A DNA stretch of 64,000 nucleotides, from the NCBI GenBank assembly GCA_032622095.1, contig CP136062.1:141378351-141442350 (forward strand). The letters run 5' to 3'. Positions 1 to 9,962 of the stretch are shown here, one piece after another. The first letter of the stretch is position 1, and the number at the start of each line of letters is the position of its first letter. The notes below the pieces were generated by a model. That model did not search any database, was not told where the DNA came from, and was given only the letters and a program-made list of their open reading frames with translations. A program made the position numbers and the translations under genes. Source of the stretch: Siphonodentalium dalli. Its lineage: Eukaryota; Mollusca; Scaphopoda; Gadilida; Siphonodentaliidae.

Positions 1-834
1 ATTGGAGGATAACTGATAACCGACGTTTTAGAGAGAATTTGATATTTTTCATAGTTTATTGAATTCAAAACATGCAACAAAACGTTTATAACATAATATG
101 TAAATGACAGCACAAAACAATGGAGCACAAGCAATGGTATAAAACATATATATATGTACATGTATAAAATAGCTGAAAAAGAATGGTGTTGTTATAGACC
201 CAATTGACAAGTATAGAGGGAAATAATGAACTCGAGAGCTGAAAAATATTTATTCAAAATATAATTTTCATGGTACAAGGTAAGTTATGTTTATTTATTG
301 TCTTGATATGGGATGTGATATTCTAATGTTTACTCGCCGATCCTTGGAATTTTTGGAATAGATGATGTTTTTGCTGTACACTTTCGTTTGGTCTGTCCTG
401 GCTTCTTCCCTCCATTCGTCGCAGTTAAAACAATCCTCCGTCCGTCCGTTGTCTGTTGCAGTCTATCGTTTGTCGGTCTGATTTGTCTTAAGAATTTCTC
501 AAAATGTGGTCGCCGAACTTCAGTCGATTTCTGGTTCCATATATCAGCTGCAACTTTAAATTTATGGAACTGCTCTATGAGTTTGAATTGTCCAAAACCG
601 AAAATACTGCGTTCTAATTCGTCATACTCACCTTTAACTACATTGTATATTATTTTCACTAATTCCACTAGAGGTTTCGATTTCCACTCAACGGCCTGCT
701 TCAGAATATGGTTTAGCGATTCACAGTTACTGTTCGCCCATTTTCCATCTGCCATCAGGTTTGGTGTTTGTCTTAATGTCTCGTAGTTTTCTCTTAATAT
801 CGGTGTCAGTCTATTTCAGTTATCCTCCAATTAA
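1..834. mobile_element. TTAA-flanked DNA transposon remnant with 15-bp TIRs
   Basis: The window opens with attggaggataactga and the exact reverse complement tcagttatcctccaat lies at 816-831. The right copy runs into ttaa (831-834). If the first base of the window is the last base of a left TTAA, the element has 15-bp terminal inverted repeats and a TTAA target duplication, the pattern of piggyBac and Kolobok elements. It encloses a transposase-like reading frame on the minus strand. The left flank is outside the window, so the duplication is inferred. At about 830 bp it is too short to be autonomous and is probably an internally deleted derivative. Confidence 0.75.
330..755 (-). pseudogene. 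Transposase-like C-terminal fragment (141 codons from first Met)
   Basis: The open frame fills much of the TIR-bounded element at 1-834 and reads on upstream of this Met for about 17 more codons before a stop. The N-terminal part has the signature WANSNCESLNH followed by Lys/Trp-rich helices (VELVKIIYNV, HKFKVAADIW). By eye this resembles the C-terminal catalytic segment of DDE transposase-like proteins (MULE/Kolobok-like uncharacterised families of aquatic invertebrates), where a Glu in an N-x-x-E-S-x-N motif would be the last acidic residue. The rest of the catalytic core is missing, so it should not be active. The family assignment is from pattern memory only; a host gene fragment cannot be fully excluded. 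Confidence 0.55.
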
Positions 835-994
835 TATCTGTCCACGAAGCCAGTAAGATAATCCTCTTACTTTCCGTAATCACGTAATTTTAGTTAGGCT
901 TCATGATCGTCTAAGTATCACTAAGCAAACAAACCCATCAGATTTCGGAAATTAATTATAAAAAACAAATTGCAAAGTAACATCTAACATGATC

Positions 995-1075
995 ATTTAG
1001 TGGTATCAATCCATTTTATCAGTCAATAAATTTAGTTTATTTAGTGGTATCATTCCATTTTATCAGTCAATAAAT
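995..1075. repeat. Short tandem duplication, about 44-bp period
   Basis: Two nearly identical copies of a segment beginning tttagtggtatca and ending cagtcaataaat lie back to back, differing at one clear position. No coding potential. It looks like a local duplication rather than a mobile element. Confidence 0.7.
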
Positions 1076-1173
1076 CATGTAGACCTACTATATATTGCAT
1101 TACTGCGGGGAACTACGCGAATTGAGTGACCTACGGGGACCTACGCAAATCTAGGGACCTACTGCATAACGCG

Positions 1174-1340
1174 TCACCGGAATTCCATTTGCCACTTCTT
1201 TTCCCAAAGTTGAAGGTTGTCAAGGTCTTCCTGGAGCAGTTTAGCGTCTTTTTTTTTTATTTTACTGTCCTGTACAGCAAGCAGTCATCTGCAAACAAGC
1301 GGGGTGTAGCTGTCACACATTTGGGAAGATCGTTGATGTA
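1174..1340 (-). pseudogene. LINE reverse transcriptase fragment (FADD box)
   Basis: The minus strand reads YINDLPKC, then PRLFADDCLLYRTV, then after one in-frame stop LLQEDLDNLQLWEKKWQMEF. This is the palm segment of non-LTR retrotransposon reverse transcriptases: the (Y/F)xDD catalytic box preceded by the YINDLP motif and followed by the QEDLDxLxxW helix, as in Jockey/CR1-type LINEs. Stops at both ends and inside the piece, and its small size, make it a dead relic. Confidence 0.85.
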
Positions 1341-1348
1341 CTATAGTT

Positions 1349-2522
1349 AACTGTTGTTAACATTATTTTTGGGCAATTAATCGATTCTGATAACTGAAGC
1401 GGCATTTCAAAATATTTGTTGATGTTGGAATCTGATGATACATGATGACCATTGGATCGGATTGAGTACCTTTAATGTCCGCGCCCGATCGGACAGAATA
1501 CTGCACCCACGACAGCGTATACATGTATACCTGGACAAATGTTGTAATGATGGAGGGAAGTCGTCATTTTGCATCCGGATCTTTATGAAATTCAGTGATT
1601 TCGAATGAGACTTTTCAGCCTGACAAACTTGGTATCTGACCGAGTTCTGATTTTTTTTGGGGGTGAAAATACCAGGTTGCGATCCCGGCTACCGACTTCA
1701 CTACCGCTACCGTCAAGTCGCCGCCACTAACACGTCCCGGTAATTGCGCTCTATTTTGCACCGGGCAAAATTTATGCTCTGCACATTCCAAAATTCTGAA
1801 TGGAACGGGTACCAAATGGAACAGACCCAAAAACTGACTAATTGTCCGATGATTTGTATGCCAAAAACCTCAGTTACAGGTAGCTAACCGTGAAAGTAAC
1901 ACCTACTAATTGGCAACAAGTCATAACCACGTATATAATAGTTTCGTTGCAATCATAATTTAATTCCCCGTAGCATTTTTAATTCAATTCGTAGCCGTTC
2001 AAAAGAGCGACCACTTTTCATAATTTCAATGTATTTTGCCATTTTGTTTTATTTTGGAACATGTCATTGTCAAGGAAAATCTCAAATTCAAAACGGAGTT
2101 TAAAAATTATGAGGTTAATATACCAATAACATAATTTTTTTGGAGGGCGTTATGTTTTATTAACGGCCCGAAAAGAATGATCAAAAGCCTGAGACCATAT
2201 TATTATAAGCGTAAAGCGGCCCGAGACGTACTCACGTAGTTCATTATCATATTGAAGTTTGAAAGAACGATAGCAGTTGATATGCCCGAGGGCTGTTATT
2301 TATAATCATTTCTGGAGGCTGTTAATAAACCGTGATGCCCTCCAAAATCATGTTATTTCTATTATTACCAATCTGTCTTCTTGCAGTGATCACATGATCG
2401 ATGAATTAACCAGAAGCGGGCACCAGACATTTACAAAAACAAAGATTCATTAACGTCTGCTTCCTGTCAAATTCGCCTCAAAATTATGAAATATTACAGT
2501 GCGGGTATTATCTTGTTAATCT
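1349..2522. other. Intergenic stretch without recognised features
   Basis: AT-rich sequence with only short chance reading frames. I see no gene, RNA gene or clear repeat boundary here. Confidence 0.5.
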
Positions 2523-3604
2523 ACTACTCTTGACTCGTCTTGAGTGCCTAATAAAAGTACAGGGTGGAATAATAGTACAGGTTGGAAAATGTCGCAAACC
2601 GGTAACGGTATCTGGAGAAGTCGGCCCCATATGAAGACGCCCCCACGCGAAGTCGGCCCCATTAATTAGAAGGGATTAAATCGGCTTAATTTTATTGAGA
2701 TAGTGTTTATTTTGTCTAATTGTGAGGTCCCCAACTGAAATTTAGTTGAGTTAGTGTAGTGTTTGTGTAGGCTAATTGTGAAGTCCGCAATGTTTTCTTA
2801 GTTGTAATAACAAAAGGGTGCGTCGAAATACCAAGCTGAACCAATACCAAGCTGAAGTTTTCGCGATCATGCACCGCAGATTTCTATAGATTTACGCTCG
2901 CTATGTCATCAAAACTCAAATAAAATTACGCCATGTTGCATTATTTTGTTTTATTTTTTCAGTATACAGCACAAAATATGCTTTGAATGGCATGTTCCGC
3001 CTTATTTTTCCTCAGCTTGGTTCAGCTTGGTATTTCGACGTTCCGTAACAAAATGATCTTCACTCATGGGGAGTCACTGACAGTGGCTCAGTTATAAAAA
3101 TATGATAGTTGCATTATCATTATTATCAGTTTCATATTTCATATAATAAAATAAATAAAGAATGATTTTAAACAATGGTTCTGTTATATATGGGGCCGAC
3201 TTCGCGTGGGGCCGTCTTCGTATGGGGCCGACTTCGCGCGGGGCCGACTTCTCCTGTATTCCCGGTAACTGAATAATAGTAGGCCTACAGGGCGGAATAA
3301 ACGTACAGACTGGAAATATTAGTACCATACATCCCAACAAAACGCACCATCTGACTGGTTTACTGATCCCATGTGACAGATATAGTTTCGATGGATAGCC
3401 AGGTCTGTGAATTTACAGTGGGGTGATCACTGTCAACAATCAGAGTTCATTTATCTATGAATAACACAATTTAAGATTGGTGAATTATTTCTTTTGGTTA
3501 ATTTAATAAACGTACAGGACCAAATAACGATCGTACAGGTGGGAATTTTACCTCGATTTTAATAATCGTACATGTATGTTTATTAGGCACTCAAGAGTAG
3601 AGAG
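2523..3604. mobile_element. Foldback element with three nested inverted repeats
   Basis: Outer arms: ctactcttgactcgtcttgag with gtgcctaataaa at the left, answered by tttattaggcactcaagag at the right (to 3602). Middle arms: 2613-2667 and 3183-3255, built from an 18-bp unit containing cgaagtcggcccca; the right arm carries one extra unit. Inner arms: 2823-2861 and 3009-3036, containing two spaced copies of ccaagctgaa. Subterminal motifs tacagg(g)tggaata recur at both ends in direct orientation. There is no coding capacity, so this is a non-autonomous element or several nested ones. Confidence 0.65.
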
Positions 3605-4038
3605 CGCCCTCTAAAGTGGTAATAAGGCCATTCAACATAGATTCCTTGTTTCTCATCAGCGCCCGTCCCGATTTTATCAGCCGTCTCTAATTTGTTTGTA
3701 TTTTATAAATGGTCTGTATCGCACATACGCAAAGACAAAACATTGTTCAAGCAGTATTAAAGTAAAATGCTAGGGTGTAACAATATGTGGTTTTGGTGTT
3801 TTATCGCGATATGTAGATAGATCACGATGTACATGTAGTGCGTGCATATGCAATTTTTATTACAGAAGATATATACCTGTACCTGTTGTCGGGTCTTTTT
3901 ACAATAGAACATACTGGTATAGCAACTAAAAGTGGTACCGGGTAAGCATACTTTGCTATCGGAACAAATGTTTGCTAGAATGTATGTACTATGTATAGAA
4001 AGAAATAAACATTGAAGTTGGAACTGTGTAAACCTGAT

Positions 4039-4274
4039 TTAACCCTTTGAGTGCCAGGTCGATTTTTGTATCAACCCATATACCCTGTGCCAATGCATTC
4101 TCTTATATATGCGAGTCGACCATAGGTCGCCTCACATATATAACAGAATGCATTGGCCTAACAATTTCTTTCTTTTTTTTTTACAATTTTAATAATTTAT
4201 TCTTATATTCTTTAACAGACTTATTTTGTAGGTTTAGGGCCGATGAGATCGGCCCCTGGCACTCAAAGGGTTAA
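4039..4274. mobile_element. CCCTTT-type MITE (TTAA target) with palindromic core
   Basis: The termini are ccctttgagtgccagg (from 4043) and cctggcactcaaaggg (to 4270), flanked by ttaa on both sides (4039-4042, 4271-4274). The interior has a near-perfect hairpin starting gccaatgcattctcttat. That same core recurs at 12834, 12985, 26816, 46496 and 56517. About 228 bp, non-coding. Confidence 0.85.
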
Positions 4275-4528
4275 GTATGTACCGGTACTGAAACTGATTC
4301 TACTACGTACGCAATATTTACACTCACACATGCATTCATATTGTGGAACATGAATGCAGGACGTTGGTTGGTCGAAATTACGTCACATGACGTCGCGCAC
4401 TGACCCCAACTTGCATCAATTTTTGTGTAGACGCAACTTGCACCGAGCCAGATAATAACGTTGGAAATGGGCGCTTAATAGAACTCTTTTATTCTGCCAG
4501 TTGACTCGGTTGAGTGTAACTATAAGTA

Positions 4529-4648
4529 ATGGATGTTGATTTTGTTGCATTCCATAGAGTACTAGTATGGATGCAAGTTGTTCTGACATTTTTATGTCAG
4601 ACCAACTTGCATCCATACTCTATGGAACGCAAGCAAATCAACATCCAT
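4529..4648. repeat. 120-bp hairpin
   Basis: A left arm beginning atggatgttgat and containing gatgcaagttg pairs with a right arm ending atcaacatccat. The arms are about 50 bp around a short loop (tctgacatttttatgtcaga). It is probably a foldback MITE; no target duplication was identified. Confidence 0.75.
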
Positions 4649-4991
4649 TTCTTAAAAAAATGAATAATGTCTTTTGTGAGGAGTCCTATTCTTATATCAA
4701 ACAAACAACTTTATCTTTGCCAACAGACAGGAAGGCATAATTATTACAAAGAACAGTAACTTCTGACCTATAACTTAAGGAACGTCAATTTTATATTGCT
4801 ATGAATCAATCTTAAATTCACAGATTGTTGGCAACTCAGGGGCAGGGCCTGAACATTGATAATTTAACAGTGTTTTTAATATTGGCCATTATTTCTCCAG
4901 TTCAATGTGTACTACATGTATCATTAATAGTCATGTCATACTCTGGAAGGGCCAGTGAATATTTTACAAAGAACTGAAGTCAACCCTCCGC

Positions 4992-5762
4992 TTAGAAAAC
5001 TATATTATCGATTTCCCCTTCAGTCTGAGAAAATATTTGATAAAAATACGTACATGCAATCATAGATTGGAAGTAGAAACAAGTAGATGGGGAAAGCGAG
5101 GAGCAAAAAGAGATTTATGTAGCTTGTGCAAAAATGAACTGGGTGGTGAATACCATTTTGTTATGAAGTGCGCCAACTTGAGGCACCTGTGGGTAAAATA
5201 AATATCCGAACACTATTGGAACTCACCTTCTAAGAAAAAGTTTTACGAGCTACTGACAAAGTCTGGTCGCGTTGACTTGAGAAAATTAACACTTTTTCTG
5301 AAATTAGCGTTCAAATATAGAAATAGAAATTTATAGCTGAATACATTTTATTAATGTTATTGAAATATCAAGTAAAAATGTTATGGCTGCTGTTGTTGTT
5401 GTTGTTGTTGTTAGTATTATATTAGTATTGATATAAGACATCCTCGAAAAGTATCCTGATAGAACGTATTAGATGAATATAAAAACGACGATAATGAGGA
5501 CTGACGATGGTTAACAGAGAGACTACCGCCATATCTATCGACCAATCTTCTTCTATCTTCTTCTATCTTATTCTTCTTCTTATCTTCTTCTTCTTTTCCT
5601 CTCATTCTTTTCCTCTTCTTCTTTTTCTGTCTGCTTCTTCTTCATTTTCTGTGTTCTTTTATGTATATGTATATATTTCGCACTAAGCACCTTGTAAATA
5701 TTGCACATCTCGCCAGTTACATGTGAACTCATGTCTTAGAGATTAAAGCATAGCATAGCAAT
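4992..5762 (+). mobile_element. 3' end of a LINE: ORF2 C-terminal relic plus 3' UTR
   Basis: From 4992 to 5336 one frame reads KYLIKIRTCNHRLEVETSRW, then RDLCSLCKNELGGEYHFVMKC, then after one in-frame stop continues to RKLTLFLKLAFKYRNR and a terminal stop. The CxxC-x(n)-GGEYHxxxxC pattern matches the Cys/His-rich C-terminal domain of LINE reverse transcriptases. The tail contains a pyrimidine tract and ends near 5762 in short repeats (gcatagcatagc), a usual LINE 3' end. It is 5'-truncated and dead. Confidence 0.8.
5391..5413. repeat. (GTT)n microsatellite
   Basis: Seven uninterrupted gtt units just past the LINE coding relic. A pyrimidine-rich TTC/TCT tract follows at about 5545-5645. Confidence 0.85.
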
Positions 5763-5978
5763 AATTTAAATCTCGTGCAAATCATCTCACATTAACTTCT
5801 GACCAATTTTCCAACTTTAACCACATATACACATCTAAATTACAAAAAGGTGATTGTCTAAATTTACTATGAGTTGACTTGGAAAGTTACATTACAAAAA
5901 ACAAAATGCCCTCCCGGCTCCCGCCCCATTCTCAGAAAAAAGTCTGATGAGAAACAAGGAATCTCTGTTGAATGGCCT

Positions 5979-8918
5979 AATATAGAATTAAAACCTCATT
6001 TCAATTTGAATGTTCTTCTAGTGTTGAAACAATTAGTTGATGTCGACTAGAATTTCGGCGATAATCAATTAGCAATCTTCTAGTCGACTAATCACCATAT
6101 TTCTCCGAAAGGTGTAGATAATCATTGGTAACAATCATTGCTGCATGTAATATACTTGGAACATATTTACCATCGCCCGATTGCGGTGAACCCCAAATAT
6201 GACCACCTGGTCGTGATTACGTTATTATAACAACATGTTACTGATCTAGATATTCAATCATCATGCGAGGGATAGTGACCTGTTAACCGCCAGAAAAGCA
6301 GGAGACACTTGGGTGTGTGAAAGTTGAAACACACCCCAATTCCCCCCTTCCATGCTAATACACTACTGTTATCAAAGTAACACATATGTCTCTTATAAAC
6401 AGGGACGTGACTACACAGTCTGTTTGGGTGGGTGATGTGCACATTTGAATTTCCAACTCCACCCCCTTGAGCCAGACCTACATGTACATTGACAAGTCTA
6501 TTTGACAAATATTTTCATTTGCAAAAAAAAAACAAATTCATTTGGCAAAATTTTTGGCAAGTGTGTTTTTAGTTATTACTATATAGTCATACAACATCAT
6601 CGGAATTGGATTATTCGTTACCGTGTGCCGACTTACAGATAATACAAAGGGAAACCCGAGCAAGAAATCTATCAACTTAGCGTGGTAGGCAGTTATATGT
6701 AAACTTCATTAGATTTCACAAAATGTCAATCCCATCTTTCCCGTCAACCGTTGTTAAAATATGAGTTGAAAAAAAAAAAACAATGTTCTGCAAATGTTTC
6801 ATTGAGGCTGGTATAAGTTATTTGTAACATGCTCTCATTGTAGACGCCATCACTTTACACGAACAGCAAAATATAATCATTAAATTGTTTTTGCTGTTAA
6901 TCGCCCCTTTGTCTGTTTGGATTATGAATGCATGCAGTCACTGTAACAATGCATATTACTGCCAACATTGTCTACCACATATTATTATGTCAGTGTTTTA
7001 TGACCAGTGAGTATAAGACAATAGGTTACTCAGCCAGATTCGAATGGCGACGGATTAATTTGTGGCTCGTTGTGGTCAGCAAGGATAAGTGGAAAAATAA
7101 TATGTATGCTTTGATGACAGATACTTGCAGTTTGATGGCTGTGGAGCACAATTAAATGTAGTTTTCGGGTGTCACATAGAATATGCCTTCAATATTTATT
7201 ATTGCTACTTTGATATTTATTAATAACACTAACTTGCTTTACTAGCTCACTGCACCTGTATCTGTTAGTTTTTACAGTATATAACAAAGATAAACACATG
7301 AGATGTTCCTTCAATTCTCCCAATTATAACCTCAATTAAATTTGTAGCAGCCTCAGTTTTAAATTTGTTCACTACATATATGTGGATTCCTAACATAAGT
7401 TTGCTGTTGTATCCTTTTTGGGACCCCATGTATTGAACATTGAATTTTCAACTGTTCACATGGATATGTAACTGGGGAAATATAAATGAAAACATTTGAA
7501 CAGGTCTGAAATCACGAAGACCTGAACAATTGTCAAGTCACGTATTCATGTTGTACGAGCTATTCAGCAACCAAAGGAATTCAAGATTATTGCACAGCTA
7601 GCTATTCCTTGGTCACAATAAAATCAGTCATGAACCAGGTGGTTCTTTGTAATCTTCAGGTAAAGATGGTGAGGAAATGATGGCTTTTGTTTACATGTCT
7701 TGTTACCAGGACCGCACGGACCATAATCATGAAGCCATATACTTTTAAACATGTCCCATTTGAATTGACACCATGCAGGCATATACAAAATATTATTTTA
7801 CTTGCAATTGGCATCAATCACCATCGCTCTTTGACATTTTGGATATTAGGGTATAATATTATAGCAGAAACTCTCTTTATAATAGGTAATATTTTGAGAT
7901 TTGTAAATTTATGGTGTTAGTTCGGTTTGTTCATCTTTAAAATTAATTCTGTTTCTTTCTTGACTTATTTGCTGTTACATGTATATATAAGTGCCTTATG
8001 TCGTTAGAAAGCTTATGCAATCATATATCAGGTAATTCTAAATGAATACTACTGGGGTAACTTTGAACACTGTTTGTGTTTCTCTGTCAATATGTTTAAA
8101 ACGCTCAGCTTATGCTAGATTTGAATGTTTCCAAAACATGGCAAGAAGTACGTAGTTCTCACAAAATAAATGGTCTTTCCTTTGAAATATGTACCCACAT
8201 TGATGAACAATGGATATTCGAAAACAAACTGGTGTTCAAAGTTACCCCGACGGTAAAATTATTCAATCTGATAGGAGAAATTCTCAAAGTAATGACACCA
8301 AATCATAAGCATAAAACTAAGCCAATTTCAATAAATTCCTTGTGATATCAACGATTTAATAGTATAACATACGATAAAATAATTAATTTGAGTCGTAGAT
8401 GTCTTCTGTAAACGTTCAGGTTATCTTAAAATAAAATTTAATAATTTAATATAAATTTACTTTATGGCATAAACTAAGTTACAAATTTCTGCGTACAAGA
8501 CATAATAAAATTAATTGATGGATAGTGGATTGGATAACTTGTGGCACACAACATGTAAAAATTATGGGGCATGAACTCAAGCTACTCAACTGACTATACA
8601 ATAAAATTAATGAGTATCTGGGACTATTATTCATACAGTATAAAACTGTACAAAAATATCTTGACAAGCGTTCTATCTTAGCATTCCAGCTTATCTTCCA
8701 TTTGTAACATTCCTTCGTACTAACCAGATGGTCAAATAATGGAAATCTGGTTACCTTATGCTACGAAGCAGAGAATATAGAAACCAACCACAACATTTGA
8801 GTACAGTACCCGTTTAAACCAGTATATTTGTCTTTTCATTTCAGCATTTGTTAAGATTCTGATTAATTATAAGCATGTTATCTTGTGTTATGGCCAGTTT
8901 TTCAACCAGTCAACAAAC
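5979..8918. other. Intergenic stretch without recognised genes
   Basis: About 2.9 kb of AT-rich sequence with only short spurious frames. There is a small inverted pair around tctagtcgactaat near 6045-6090. I see no gene or definable mobile element. Confidence 0.5.
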
Positions 8919-8920
8919 TA

Positions 8921-9498
8921 CAGTAATGCTCTTAGTAATCGACTCCTTAACCTCTTCGCTGCTATGACGTCCGTAACTATTACGGATGTAAAAGTGCACG
9001 CCGTGTGCTATATGGTCCGTAGCTACTACGGACCTACTTCATCACACCAGCAGTAGGCCATTATTCATAACTGTAACTCAGAGATTGGTACATCGGAATA
9101 TCTGTATCTCGAAGTTTCAAACAGTGTATGATGTTCCACGATTGTGAATGATAGTAGCCTTTCAATTGAGTCAGTTGTATGGTTCTTCTGATGTTCCCGT
9201 TATATTGTTCCACTGGAAAATTGAAATAACGTCAACAGCCCAGCACACAACGTCATTTAGCAGCGAAGAGGTTAACCACAGCAGAATTATGGGTAATTTT
9301 TCAGGATTTAGTTGGAAATATGGCTTGTTGCCATTCATCGGAAAGCTCTCACTGATGAATGGCAACAGGCCATATTCCTGACTAAAACCTCACTGAGAGC
9401 TTTCCAATGAATGGCAACAAGCCATATTTCCGACTAAATCCTGAAAAATTACCCATAATTCTCCTGTGCTAAGGAGTTGATTATTTAGAGCATTACTG
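8921..9498. mobile_element. Foldback MITE-1 copy 1 (TA target), interrupted by MITE-2
   Basis: The ends are cagtaatgctcttagtaatc and its inverse tagagcattactg, flanked by TA. The body is a long palindrome: an arm with cagaattatgggtaattttt, ggatttag and atggcttgttgccattcat, then its inverse. A second MITE (8949-9274) sits in its left arm. Other copies lie at 16479, 29298 and 46844. Confidence 0.85.
8949..9274. mobile_element. MITE-2 inserted into MITE-1 at TTAA
   Basis: The termini cctcttcgctgcta and tagcagcgaagagg are exact inverse repeats with ttaa on each side. The uninterrupted MITE-1 copy at 29298 reads ccttaaccacagcag at this point, so the insertion used a single TTAA and duplicated it. 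The interior includes ccgtaactattacgg and cgtagctactacgg palindromes. Confidence 0.9.
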
Positions 9499-9500
9499 TA

Positions 9501-9689
9501 CCATTAATTTAAAATCAAATATGGCAGGTTTTAAAAATCAGAATAACAACCCACCTGTCCCACCCCCTGTCATCTCAATAAACAGGAAGAAAATTATAAC
9601 ACACTATATGTACATACTATAATATAGTACACATTCTGCAGTATTTTGTATGTCAGAACACATTTCTGATCCAGAAATACAGAGGAGGT
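9501..9689 (+). promoter_or_regulatory. Likely 5' UTR / promoter-proximal region of CNOT10
   Basis: This 189-bp stretch lies between a MITE and the first coding ATG. No TATA box or CpG island stands out. The acag just before aggaggtatgatgg could be a splice acceptor, so a non-coding first exon further upstream is possible. Confidence 0.3.
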
Positions 9690-9962
9690 ATGATGGAACA
9701 GAAGCCAGACATCAATCAGATGAACGATGGGCCGCCGAGTATACCACCAGTTACTAATCAACAGCGGGAGTCAGGTGCTGAAGCAACAGCACTATTTGAG
9801 AAGAAGAATTATGGTCAGTGTCTTGGTATACTCAACAAACTAGTGAACCAAAGAGGGACTGATCCCAAAGTCCTGCACAACAAAGGTGTGGCTGAAATAT
9901 ACCAGAGTGGACTACGTGCAACTGATGAATACAACCAGTGCTTGGCTAAGATTTGTCACATG
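9690..9962 (+). CDS. CNOT10: CNOT10 exon 1 (residues 1-91)
   Basis: It begins ATGATG and holds the acidic, Pro/Gln-rich N-terminus, then the first TPR-like helices ([18 protein letters not shown]). It ends in phase 0 at cacatg before donor gtatgt. Translation past this donor loses similarity. Confidence 0.93.

Larger units (their letters stand above)
3625..5978. repeat. 35-bp inverted repeat pair bracketing 2.3 kb
   Basis: The arm at 3625-3659 (aggccattcaaca through tttctcatcag) is matched in inverse orientation at 5944-5978 with one mismatch. Between them lie a TTAA MITE, a hairpin and a LINE tail. The pair may be the ends of a larger decayed element that later collected insertions. Confidence 0.45.

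Noticed and set aside
388-786. Plus-strand 132-codon frame
   Set aside because: Antisense of the transposase-like frame at 330-755; the minus strand has the plausible protein motif.
9148-9381. Overlapping frames on both strands with similar peptides
   Set aside because: They arise from the palindromic MITE-1 arms, which read similarly on both strands.
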